Below are positions 6,887 to 13,912 of a stretch of DNA of 31,080 nt, one piece after another. Within the stretch, counting starts at the first letter, position 1. Each line of letters opens with the position of its first letter. The stretch is taken from NCBI GenBank assembly GCA_946887425.1, contig CAMPKW010000005.1:1-31080 (forward strand), read 5' to 3'. The translations under genes were made by a program, and so were the position numbers. Source of the DNA: an uncultured Candidatus Saccharibacteria bacterium (GTDB taxonomy: Bacteria; Patescibacteria; Saccharimonadia; Saccharimonadales; UBA6022). The notes beneath the pieces are model-generated. The model was not told the origin of the DNA. It made no database searches and was given only the letters and a program-made list of their open reading frames with translations.

Positions 6887-7945
6887 ATGAGCGAAGCTCT
6901 ACACGAAAAAGCGACCATTGACCTAAAAAGTACCGTAAACGATGTGCTAGCAATTATCGACCAGGAACGTGAACGTGAAATTATCACTCGCCGCTTTGGT
7001 CTCTACGACCGCAAAGAAACTCTTGAACAAATTGGCGAACTCCTAGGTATTACTCGCGAGCGCGTTCGACAACTGGAAAAAGCAATTCTTATCCGCCTTA
7101 AAATTGCAGCTGAAGACAACAAAATCCCAGCTAGCACCAGCCTTGAAAAAATCTTCATTCGCCACCTGGCTGAAATGGGCCGCATGGCTCGCGTAAGCGA
7201 CCTTACCGATACAATCCTCGGCAAGAAAACTGATGCTCGCGACCGTGCACACGTCGCATTTATCGCTGAACTCTCACCAAACCTGACAGTCGTAAATGAA
7301 AATGACAACTACCACCACGCAGTCGGCATTGCCGAATACGGCGACGAAAAGAAAATTCGCACGCAAGTAGACGAAATTGTCAAAACTATCAAAAAGCACG
7401 GTGAGCCGCTCACTATCGAGCAGCTTCATGAACAGCTTTCATACGAGCACCCAGATCACGTACGGGCGCTTGCGAGTGTCAGCAAGCTACTTGCACACCT
7501 TAAGGATAATTGGGGTCTCGTAAAATGGCCGACTGTAAATCCAAAGAACATCCGCGACAAAATCTACGTTATTTTAGCCGAAAACGAGAAGCCACTTCAT
7601 TTCTCGGAGATCGCCGATGCAATCAAAGATAGCGACTTCAAGCGAAAAGATGTCACCACTCAAGCAATCCATAACGAACTTATCAAAGACAAGCGCTTCG
7701 TACTTATCGGCCGCGGTATTTACGCGCTCGATAGCTGGGGATTCTCAAAGGGAACAGTGGCTGACATCATTACCGATGTCCTCAAAAACGCCAGCGAGCC
7801 GCTTCACCGCGACGAAATCGTAAAGCGCGTCCTCAAGAGCCGCCAGGTCAAGGAGACGACAATTCTCCTTAACCTCCAGAGTAAATCACAGTTCAAGCGC
7901 GTTGCAAAAGCAACCTACGCACTTGAAGAAAAAGCGACAAGCTAA
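6887..7945 (+). CDS. Sigma-70 region 4-like protein fused to HARE-HTH/winged-helix repeats
   Basis: A 352-aa soluble protein, probably a transcription regulator that contacts RNA polymerase. Residues about 30-72 are a complete sigma region 4 (RRFGLYDRKETLEQIGELLG then ITRERVRQLEKAI), the helix-turn-helix that reads the -35 element in true sigma factors. Regions 1-3 are absent. The rest is a chain of small winged-helix units. Two at about 219-283 and 287-347 fit the HARE-HTH/RpoE-delta fold (KIYVILAENEKPLHFSEIAD with RGIYALD; and SEPLHRDEIVKRV with ATYALEE). One or two more degenerate units lie at about 85-215. Two strong promoters drive it, and the secretion ATPase follows after 44 bases. It might be an RNA polymerase accessory factor, an anti-sigma competitor or a global regulator; the sequence does not decide. 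Confidence 0.75.
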   Translation: MSEALHEKATIDLKSTVNDVLAIIDQEREREIITRRFGLYDRKETLEQIGELLGITRERVRQLEKAILIRLKIAAEDNKIPASTSLEKIFIRHLAEMGRMARVSDLTDTILGKKTDARDRAHVAFIAELSPNLTVVNENDNYHHAVGIAEYGDEKKIRTQVDEIVKTIKKHGEPLTIEQLHEQLSYEHPDHVRALASVSKLLAHLKDNWGLVKWPTVNPKNIRDKIYVILAENEKPLHFSEIADAIKDSDFKRKDVTTQAIHNELIKDKRFVLIGRGIYALDSWGFSKGTVADIITDVLKNASEPLHRDEIVKRVLKSRQVKETTILLNLQSKSQFKRVAKATYALEEKATS

Positions 7946-7959
7946 TCAGTTGCAAACCC

Positions 7960-7975
7960 GTCGCAACAGTGCGAC
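7960..7975 (+). promoter_or_regulatory. Small hairpin before the Shine-Dalgarno of the ATPase gene
   Basis: GTCGCA-ACAG-TGCGAC forms a 6-bp stem and tetraloop in the 44-base gap. The AAGGAG of the next gene follows it directly. It could set the relative translation or stability of the two cistrons. Confidence 0.35.
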
Positions 7976-7989
7976 AATAAGGAGTAAAC

Positions 7990-10716
7990 ATGGGCGTTTT
8001 CTCGTGGCTAATAGAACTAATACTGCAATGGTACGTCTGGATTCCGGCCGTACTCATATTGAGCTACCTCACATGGCGTAATCATCGCCGCGCCGATGCC
8101 ATCAGCGCAATTGAAAGCACGCTACTTATTCTCGAAATCCCAAAAGCAAACGACAAGTCCGAGCTTGCTGCCGAGCAACTCTTTGCCAGTCTTCATGGTA
8201 TTTTACGAGACAAAAGCGAACTGAAATACAATAACGGCGTCCAAGAACATCTTAGCTTTGAAATTGCATCTGTAAATGGCCAGATCCGTTTTTACGTATG
8301 GGTACCAAAGACTCTTCAGAGCTTCGTAGAAGGACAAATCTATTCCCAATACCCAACCGTGCAAATCCACGAGGCTGACGAAGATTACGTTACTCATGAG
8401 CGCGACCACAGTGTCGTCTACACCTCAGAAATCACACTCACAGCCAACGAAATGCTTCCGATCAAAACCTTCCAAAGTTTCGAGGTTGACCCACTCGCCG
8501 GTATCACCGGTACACTGGCAAAGCTTGAAACAACAGGGGAAGAAGTATGGATTCAGGTCCTTACTCGACCTATTGCCGACGAATGGCACAAGTCTTCCGA
8601 CCGCTGGATTGCAAGCGTCAAGAATGGTAGCCCGTTCGCGATGTTCACAGGTGGGTTTGACCTCAAGTGGTTTGCCGGCCTACTTGAAGCGTTTTGGAAA
8701 CCGCCAGAGCAGGGCAGTAGCAGTGCACCAAAAGAACTCTCCGACCGCGACAAAACTCGTATTTCTGAAGCTGAGAAAAAAGCCACTAAGCTTGGATACC
8801 AAGTCAAGATTCGCCTTGCGTACCTCGGTGAAAGCCAAACCAATGGCAAGCTTCGCATGCAGGCAATTGTCGGTACCTTCAAGCAATTTAACAGCACCAA
8901 CCTAAACGGCTTCAAGATGACCTCTACTAGCTTCAAAAAAGAAGACCTCGCACACTACCGAGCGCGCGCCTTCTTCGATCGAGGCTTTATTCTTAATATT
9001 GAGGAGCTCGCTTCCGTCTTCCACTTGCCTCACACCAACGTTGAAACGCCAAACATCGTCTGGGCGAGCAGCAAAACCGCCGAACCACCAGCCAAGCTCC
9101 CGATCATTAGTGGCGACCCGGCGATAGATGACAACATCAGCGCCTTTGGCCTGACAAACTTCCGCGGCATCAACCACCAGTTTGGCATGCTACGCTATGA
9201 CCGCTCACGTCATGTGTATATCATCGGTCAAACCGGTGCAGGTAAGTCAGGTACGCTCGAGCTGTTTGCGCTGAGTGATATCTTCCACAATCAAGGCTAC
9301 GCCATCATCGATCCGCACGGCGACTTTGCCGTCAATAATATGCGTTTCATTCCTGGTAGTCGCATGCAAGATGTTGTTTACTTCAACCCGGCCGATACCG
9401 CGTATCCGCTTGGATTCAACCCCCTTGAGGTCACCAATCCCGCCCAAAAAACGAATATCAGCTCCGAAGTCATCGGCGTTCTTAAGCGTATGTTTGGCGA
9501 GAGCTGGGGGCCGCGTCTCGAATACATTTTGCGCTATACCATTTTGGCACTACTTGATCGACCGACCACTACTATGCTCGACATCACGCGCATGCTAACT
9601 GACAAAAAATTCCGCGAAGAAACACTTAGCTACTGTACCGATACAGTGGTTATGCAGTTTTGGCGCGTTGAGTTTGCGAGCTGGAACGACAAGTTCGTTG
9701 CCGAGGCGATTGCCCCAGTCCTTAACAAAGTCGGTGCATTTACCGCCAACCCGATCATCCGTAATATCATCGGACAGCCAAAGTCTACCTTCAATATCCG
9801 TGAGATCATGGACGAAGGCAAAATTCTCATCGTTAATCTTTCAAAAGGCCTTATTGGCGAAGACAACGCGGCTATCTTGGGCTCATTCCTTGTCACCAAA
9901 ATCCAGCTTGCAGCCATGAGCCGCTCCGATATCCCAGACATCAAAGACCGCCGCCCATTCTATCTATATGTCGACGAGTTCCAAAACTTCGCCACTGATT
10001 CATTTGCTACCATTTTGTCCGAAGCTCGCAAATACGGCCTCAACCTGACCGTTGCCAATCAGTACATCTCACAAATGAACGAAACGGTGCGCGATGCCGT
10101 ATTTGGCAACGTCGGTACGATGATCAGCTTCCGCGTCTCCGCCGACGATGCGCCGATTCTCTCAAAGCAGTTTGAGCCGCAGTTCGAAGCGAATGACCTC
10201 CTGCAGATGCATAACCGTAACTTCGTCATCAACATGGTCATCAATGGTGAAAAATCACCAGCCTTCAGCGCCCGTACGCTTGAGCTGCCACCGCCGCAGA
10301 TAGACAACACTGGTCGTATTATCGAAAATACTCGCCGCAGTTACAGTAAGAGCAGGGCAGAGGTAGAAGCGGCTATTTCGGCTGTTATCCAGCCACCTCA
10401 GCAGCTCCAACCAAAGAAGCTGCCCGTCAGCCAGACGATGGCCAAGCAGTGGCCTGTAAACGCCCAAACACAGACCGTAACGCCACAAGCTCAGCAGCAA
10501 ACGAAGCCAGCAGGGCAGGGCAACCCAACACCTACGCAGCCCACCTCTACGACCTCACAAGAAGCTATCGGGTCTGGTCCGGCACCAGCAAAGCGCAAAC
10601 GTACCCGTCGACGCAAAAAACCAGCTACGGCGAATACGCCAGGCGAACAGCCATCGACACCTTCAGTAGCAGCGCCAAAACCCGCTGACAACGAGCATGA
10701 ACTCAAGCTTCGCTAA
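7990..10716 (+). CDS. VirB4/TraD-like membrane-anchored ATPase (type IV secretion or conjugation type)
   Basis: A 908-aa protein. A single N-terminal membrane segment (about residues 5-27) is followed by a 350-residue domain. The P-loop NTPase core has Walker A GQTGAGKS (413-420), IDPHGDFA after it, Walker B FYLYVDEF (D662, E663), and the TraD/TraG-like EARKYGLNLTVANQYISQM sensor region. This matches the DNA-pumping coupling-protein and VirB4 ATPases of type IV secretion. The last about 130 residues are low-complexity, rich in Gln, Pro and Thr, with a basic KRKRTRRRKK patch. It has an AAGGAG Shine-Dalgarno and sits between the sigma4-HARE gene and a pilin. It could power DNA or protein transfer between the epibiont and its host, or DNA uptake. 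No other secretion subunits are in the window. Confidence 0.82.
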   Translation: MGVFSWLIELILQWYVWIPAVLILSYLTWRNHRRADAISAIESTLLILEIPKANDKSELAAEQLFASLHGILRDKSELKYNNGVQEHLSFEIASVNGQIRFYVWVPKTLQSFVEGQIYSQYPTVQIHEADEDYVTHERDHSVVYTSEITLTANEMLPIKTFQSFEVDPLAGITGTLAKLETTGEEVWIQVLTRPIADEWHKSSDRWIASVKNGSPFAMFTGGFDLKWFAGLLEAFWKPPEQGSSSAPKELSDRDKTRISEAEKKATKLGYQVKIRLAYLGESQTNGKLRMQAIVGTFKQFNSTNLNGFKMTSTSFKKEDLAHYRARAFFDRGFILNIEELASVFHLPHTNVETPNIVWASSKTAEPPAKLPIISGDPAIDDNISAFGLTNFRGINHQFGMLRYDRSRHVYIIGQTGAGKSGTLELFALSDIFHNQGYAIIDPHGDFAVNNMRFIPGSRMQDVVYFNPADTAYPLGFNPLEVTNPAQKTNISSEVIGVLKRMFGESWGPRLEYILRYTILALLDRPTTTMLDITRMLTDKKFREETLSYCTDTVVMQFWRVEFASWNDKFVAEAIAPVLNKVGAFTANPIIRNIIGQPKSTFNIREIMDEGKILIVNLSKGLIGEDNAAILGSFLVTKIQLAAMSRSDIPDIKDRRPFYLYVDEFQNFATDSFATILSEARKYGLNLTVANQYISQMNETVRDAVFGNVGTMISFRVSADDAPILSKQFEPQFEANDLLQMHNRNFVINMVINGEKSPAFSARTLELPPPQIDNTGRIIENTRRSYSKSRAEVEAAISAVIQPPQQLQPKKLPVSQTMAKQWPVNAQTQTVTPQAQQQTKPAGQGNPTPTQPTSTTSQEAIGSGPAPAKRKRTRRRKKPATANTPGEQPSTPSVAAPKPADNEHELKLR

Positions 10717-10718
10717 GC

Positions 10719-10747
10719 TTGTAATCGAACGATTTTCTCCTTACAAT
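10719..10747 (+). promoter_or_regulatory. Promoter of the pilin gene
   Basis: TTGTAA (10719-10724), a 17-base spacer and TACAAT (10742-10747). The ATG is 6 bases beyond, so the transcript is predicted to be leaderless. Confidence 0.55.
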
Positions 10748-10753
10748 TAGGTC

Positions 10754-11656
10754 ATGAGAAAAAGCACGAGCGGCTTCACGATCGTCGAACTCTTGATCGT
10801 GATTGTTATTATCGGCATCTTGGCCGCTATTACCATAGTGGCCTATAATGGCATCCAAGAGCGGGCAAGGATAAGCAGTGTCTCATCCGCCCTCAGCCAA
10901 GTAACACGCAAGATTGCCACCTTCGCAGTTGATGGCAACGGCTACCCAAGTGACCTTGCTAGCATCAATGTCAGCGACACCGACACGGTCAAGTATCAAT
11001 ATTCGGTTAATAACACCGCAAATCCCGCAACCTACTGCGTCACTGCGACAAATGGCTCGACCTCTTACACCGCCAGCTCAGCCAACCAGACTCCAGGAAG
11101 CGGCGGCTGCGCCGGCCATGGACAGGGCGGGGTAGCGGCTATCACCAACATTGTTCCAAATCCACGCGGGCTAAGTGGCGCCAGTGGGTGGTTTCGACCG
11201 CTCGTCGGCGCCGACATGACCGTAGCATCGAACATTTCGTGGAATAGTCGTACCGATTGGAATAGGCTAGCATTTAATGGTACCGGCAACTCCACAGCCC
11301 GCCTGCGCTTGCCACTCAGTTCGCTCAGCAATGGGTCGACTTACACCATGTCAGTCCTCCTAGGGAATAACAATACAAGCTCAGTGACAACAACCCTCGA
11401 CTTTTGCGACCTAGGCTACACCACTGTCACCCTCGCGCCAAATGAAGTCCGGCGCGTCAGCTTTAGCGCAGCACGCGCCACATACGACTCGGTATATAGT
11501 TTTGTCGACCTGTCAGCACCGACTGGTGGCATTCTCGCAACCGAAGCCATGGTGACACAAGGCACAACAGCCTATAGCTATGGGGACGGCGGCACGACCA
11601 ACTGGGTCTGGAATGGAACGCCGCACAGTGCCACTTCTACCGGGCCCGCTCCGTAA
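10754..11656 (+). CDS. Type IV pilin-like protein with C-terminal jelly-roll-like domain
   Basis: A 300-aa prepilin. After a short basic leader (MRKSTSG) comes the class III signal, cut by prepilin peptidase before F8. The mature N-terminus FTIVELLIVIVIIGILAAI has the conserved Glu at +5 and a hydrophobic helix that packs into the pilus. Residues 40-125 resemble a short pilin head. From about 130 onward a second domain (NPRGLSGASGWF to YSYGDGGTTNWVWNGTPHSA) resembles carbohydrate-binding jelly-roll domains seen in phage tail and surface proteins, which often end in a DGD..W.GTPH motif. It is probably surface-exposed. In an epibiont this could be a minor pilin tipped with a binding domain for the host surface (inference). 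No other pilus genes are nearby. Confidence 0.85.
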   Translation: MRKSTSGFTIVELLIVIVIIGILAAITIVAYNGIQERARISSVSSALSQVTRKIATFAVDGNGYPSDLASINVSDTDTVKYQYSVNNTANPATYCVTATNGSTSYTASSANQTPGSGGCAGHGQGGVAAITNIVPNPRGLSGASGWFRPLVGADMTVASNISWNSRTDWNRLAFNGTGNSTARLRLPLSSLSNGSTYTMSVLLGNNNTSSVTTTLDFCDLGYTTVTLAPNEVRRVSFSAARATYDSVYSFVDLSAPTGGILATEAMVTQGTTAYSYGDGGTTNWVWNGTPHSATSTGPAP

Positions 11657-11663
11657 CTACCGA

Positions 11664-11693
11664 TTGCACACATGCGAATAGGAGGAGTATAAT
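11664..11693 (+). promoter_or_regulatory. Promoter downstream of the pilin gene
   Basis: TTGCAC (11664-11669), an 18-base spacer and a perfect TATAAT (11688-11693), with predicted start near 11700. It would drive the 150-nt untranslated stretch that follows. Confidence 0.5.
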
Positions 11694-11699
11694 AAGACC

Positions 11700-11850
11700 A
11701 GACAACCACACTCCGGTCCCTGCACGTCTTATTTATACAATTAGTTTCCTGTCACGATAGCGCTGATAACGGTCGGCAATATTTACCAGGCAGCTCCATA
11801 CAATAAAATCCGTTCCAACTAAGCACTTCGTTTTAGTTGTTTTTTATTTT
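11700..11850 (+). ncRNA. Possible small RNA or attenuated leader of the 62-aa gene
   Basis: About 150 nt without an ORF between a good promoter and a terminator-like hairpin (AACTAA/TTAGTT, 11817-11838, followed by a T-rich run to 11851). If transcription stops there, this is a small RNA. If it reads through, it is a 170-nt leader of the 62-aa ORF whose SD lies directly after. The interior shows only weak pairing (CCTG/CAGG and the palindrome AGCGCT). No known riboswitch was recognised. Confidence 0.35.
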
Positions 11851-11851
11851 T
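11817..11851 (+). terminator. Terminator-like hairpin before the 62-aa ORF
   Basis: A 6-bp AT-rich stem with a 10-base loop, then GTTTTTTATTTTT. The stem is weak, so termination may be partial. Confidence 0.45.
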
Positions 11852-11871
11852 AAAACTATGGAGAACTACGT

Positions 11872-12060
11872 ATGAATAATACAAATGACCGACAATGGCT
11901 ACAATATATCGAGACACTACGACAGAAGTCTCAGCCAGTAAAAATAGACGCTCTACTGCAGCAACGTATGCAGGCGTTTATCAAAGCACGCAAGGCAAAC
12001 AGCATCCCGATTGATAGGCAAGAAGTCGTCAATGTCATATTTATGAAAGACGTTTTATGA
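11872..12060 (+). CDS. Small hypothetical protein, 62 aa
   Basis: A charged soluble peptide predicted to be mostly helical (RQWLQYIETLRQKSQPVKID, then LLQQRMQAFIKARKAN), ending in VVNVIFMKDVL. No family was recognised. GGAG (11860-11863) sits 8 bases before the ATG, good evidence for translation. It follows a possible attenuator and precedes the three-TM protein gene by 74 bases. It could be a small partner or antitoxin-like protein, but nothing proves this. Confidence 0.5.
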   Translation: MNNTNDRQWLQYIETLRQKSQPVKIDALLQQRMQAFIKARKANSIPIDRQEVVNVIFMKDVL

Positions 12061-12097
12061 GAATTAACACATGACAAGTAGACGTAGCACTCATGCT

Positions 12098-12126
12098 TTG
12101 AAATATCATCAATAACTATCATAATA
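12098..12126 (+). promoter_or_regulatory. Promoter of the 176-aa membrane protein gene
   Basis: TTGAAA (12098-12103), a 17-base spacer and ATAATA (12121-12126), 8 bases before the ATG. It would give a near-leaderless transcript. Confidence 0.45.
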
Positions 12127-12134
12127 AAGACTAT

Positions 12135-12665
12135 ATGAAAGAGGGAACAAACAAGATACAGTCCAGTGAAGACGATAGCGCACTACGCTTGATAATTGAC
12201 GAACAGCGGCGCGACTATGATTATCTACTTAAGATATACGACAGAGCGGGCGCTAAAGAGAATGTATTACTTGCGGCGGGATACGGTATCGTTGCTTACC
12301 TATATTCTAGCTATTCCGGCTCAGTTAACGGAAATAGTGCTGGAATCATCGACAGATTATTTATTCCGTCTCAGGATTATGGATTAATTATTTACATGAT
12401 AGCGGCAGCTTTCTTCATCTATGGATTATTCAAGCTGACGTTAAATGTTTTCGGTGATAGTAGGTGGGAGACTGCGTATGAAACATCAAAAAAATCGTAC
12501 AGTAAAGATAGCTATAACGTAGCGGCCTACATTAAGAAAAGATACGATGCCGCTCATAAGATAAATCTAGAATCATACATCAAGCGTAAAAGTGATTTAA
12601 AACTATGCTTTTATTGCATACTCATAAGCGCTATAATATTAATAGTCATTAAGACACTCAAATAA
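12135..12665 (+). CDS. Three-TM membrane protein, Pycsar effector-like layout
   Basis: A 176-aa protein. A charged N-terminal helix (EQRRDYDYLLKIYDRAGAKE, about residues 23-42) runs into TM1 (VLLAAGYGIVAYLYSS). TM2 (YGLIIYMIAAAFFIYGLFKL) follows, then a cytosolic helical stretch with YNVAAYIKKRYDAAHKINLE, and a C-terminal TM (LCFYCILISAIILIVI). This order matches 2TM/3TM effector proteins such as the Pycsar effector PycTM and SLATT-type proteins, which permeabilise the membrane on a nucleotide signal. The match is by layout only. No nucleotide cyclase gene lies next to it, only the 62-aa ORF. AT-rich codon use and the gene-poor surroundings suggest accessory DNA. It could equally be an unrelated small membrane protein. 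Confidence 0.55.
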   Translation: MKEGTNKIQSSEDDSALRLIIDEQRRDYDYLLKIYDRAGAKENVLLAAGYGIVAYLYSSYSGSVNGNSAGIIDRLFIPSQDYGLIIYMIAAAFFIYGLFKLTLNVFGDSRWETAYETSKKSYSKDSYNVAAYIKKRYDAAHKINLESYIKRKSDLKLCFYCILISAIILIVIKTLK

Positions 12666-12712
12666 GGAGGGCCCTTATGTCAATAAACACTTATACATCT
12701 GGCAGCTAGCAG

Positions 12713-12748
12713 AATAAATAAGACTTCCGTACGGAAGTCTTATTTATT
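12713..12748. terminator. Perfect 36-bp palindrome, bidirectional terminator
   Basis: A perfect palindrome of two 18-base arms with no spacer. The core GACTTCCGTACGGAAGTC is flanked by AATAAATAA and its complement TTATTTATT, giving a U-rich tail in both directions. It sits 48 bases after the 176-aa gene and faces minus-strand remnants. Confidence 0.65.
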
Positions 12749-12841
12749 AAAAAGGCATGTAAGTAAGGAATAAAATTTCATCATACCGCAAGAATAATCC
12801 GCCCACACCTTACTCATATGCGCTAATTCCTAATTTAAATA

Positions 12842-12865
12842 AAATAGACACCGAGGTGTCTATTT
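12842..12865 (-). terminator. Second terminator hairpin (AAATAGACACC arms)
   Basis: A perfect 11-bp inverted repeat (12842-12852 / 12855-12865). On the minus strand it is followed by TATTT, as expected for a terminator of the minus-strand gene fragment ending at 12979. Confidence 0.5.
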
Positions 12866-12869
12866 AGAT

Positions 12870-12890
12870 GATCACTTATTAATGGTGATC
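12870..12890. repeat. Inverted repeat GATCAC/GTGATC
   Basis: 6-bp arms around a central region containing the palindrome ATTAAT. It may be part of the terminator cluster or an operator. Another small repeat, ATGTTT/AAACAT, follows near 12900. Confidence 0.35.
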
Positions 12891-12978
12891 TTAATTGAAA
12901 TGTTTAAAAACATCTAAACCTTAACTTCCTAAGTGTTTAGTTCTTACAAGACACAATATAGCACAAGAGTTCTACCCC

Positions 12979-13146
12979 TTAAGTATTTGTTATTTCAATT
13001 GCAGCAGAGAAGCCGGAAGCCCAGCCAGTAAGGGCGTGAGCTTGCTTGCCATTACGACCAACTACTAGATTTTGTGTTTTTGGATTAACAGCAGGGGAAA
13101 GGCGATCAGCATAACCATTAAATAATACATGGAGTGAATAGAGACG
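12979..13146 (-). pseudogene. Decayed 3' end of a protein-coding gene
   Basis: A 55-codon open stretch on the minus strand ends with TAA at 12979-12981 and has no possible ATG, GTG or TTG start. It reads well-mixed protein sequence such as VLFNGYADRLSPAVNPKTQN and AHALTGWASGFSAAIE. An in-frame TAG (13147-13149) closes it upstream. In another frame, codons at about 13140-13197 read GNFDYLIVPEYHEDSVSIHS, which could be the preceding part after a frameshift. The base composition is richer in GC than the surrounding DNA. I do not recognise the family. The reading suggests a truncated and frameshifted remnant of an accessory gene. Confidence 0.5.
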
Positions 13147-13207
13147 CTATCTTCATGATATTCGGGAACTATCAAGTAGTCAAAATTGCCGCATTCTCTT
13201 TAAAAAG

Positions 13208-13232
13208 AATATAGAACAAATATAGAACATTA
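13208..13232. repeat. 25-bp direct repeat, copy 1
   Basis: It matches 13853-13877 at 23 of 25 positions. Each copy holds two TAGAACA motifs one helical turn or so apart. No coding gene lies between the copies. Confidence 0.6.
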
Positions 13233-13852
13233 TATATTTAGGTTTATATGTGTGGCATAGGCCATTCCATAAAGAATTCTCTAAATACATATACCTACGT
13301 GAATAATTTCCAATAAATGTACGTACGTATAGCCAAAATAGCATACAGCAAATTGAATGAGCGTTGGCAGTGGGGTAATGAATAAACGTAAATACATATG
13401 AGTAAGTAATGATGAAGATATATATAAATAGGTGATATTGTTGGGTGTGAAGTAGATATAGATTATACGTCGCACAATGTACCTTTTACGACATTAGATA
13501 TATTGGTGATAGATGAATATGTACTCATGCCTATATACACGCTACAGATACAAATATGCTTAAGTTACACCAACAGGGCACCCTACATACACTCATCACA
13601 TTAAAAATATTTTCTTGTGTACCCATGTTAACTTTATCGCACTTACAACACGCTCCAGTCCTGGCACGTAACATGCTAGTACGCATTCCATACAAGCAAA
13701 CTTATCCACACTGATTATGTGATCATAATCACGGCGCTGCAATATTTGCATTTTTTTAAAAAATATTGCCCTACTCTCCTTCTGCCCTGTTTTGACAATA
13801 TTTGCTTTTTGTTTAAATATATATTTTTATATGTTTTTTTCGTACATTATGA
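13233..13852. other. AT-rich stretch without a convincing gene
   Basis: A 620-base region bounded by the direct repeats. It has a palindrome TACGTACGTA (13320-13329), a consensus DnaA box TTATCCACA (13702-13710), an inverted repeat TGATTAT/ATAATCA (about 13712-13731), and an AT-rich hairpin GCAATATTT/AAATATTGC (13739-13769). A TTGACA near 13795 is followed by a very A/T-rich stretch. A 64-codon minus-strand frame at 13281-13475 starts with GTG and shows no ribosome site. I see no supported gene. Confidence 0.5.
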
Positions 13853-13877
13853 AATATAGAACAAAAGTAGAACATTA
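13853..13877. repeat. 25-bp direct repeat, copy 2
   Basis: The second copy of the repeat at 13208-13232; two adjacent bases differ. It lies 35 bases beyond the ftsQ stop codon, immediately outside the dcw cluster. Confidence 0.6.
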
Positions 13878-13884
13878 GAGCATG

Positions 13885-13903
13885 GCGGGGTACTCTACCC
13901 CGC
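13885..13903 (-). terminator. Hairpin at the 3' end of the dcw cluster
   Basis: An 8-bp stem GCGGGGTA/TACCCCGC with a 3-base loop, 10 bases after the ftsQ stop codon. There is no clear U-tract, so it may be a weak or factor-assisted terminator. Confidence 0.5.
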
Positions 13904-13912
13904 TACCTCCAA

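Noticed and set aside
7990..10716. FtsK/SpoIIIE chromosome translocase
   Set aside because: The motif order and the EARKYGLNLTVANQYISQM segment fit TraD/VirB4-type ATPases, there is only one TM, and no gamma domain is seen.
12900..12960. CRISPR-like array in the repeat-rich desert
   Set aside because: The repeats are isolated inverted repeats of different sequence, without regular spacing or cas genes.
13281..13475. 64-codon minus-strand ORF rich in Ile, Tyr and Leu
   Set aside because: It starts with GTG, has no ribosome site or adjacent -10, and its composition is what AT-rich DNA gives by chance.
13690..13850. Possible replication origin (one DnaA box beside very AT-rich DNA)
   Set aside because: There is only one consensus box, no box cluster, and no dnaA, dnaN or other origin-linked gene nearby.
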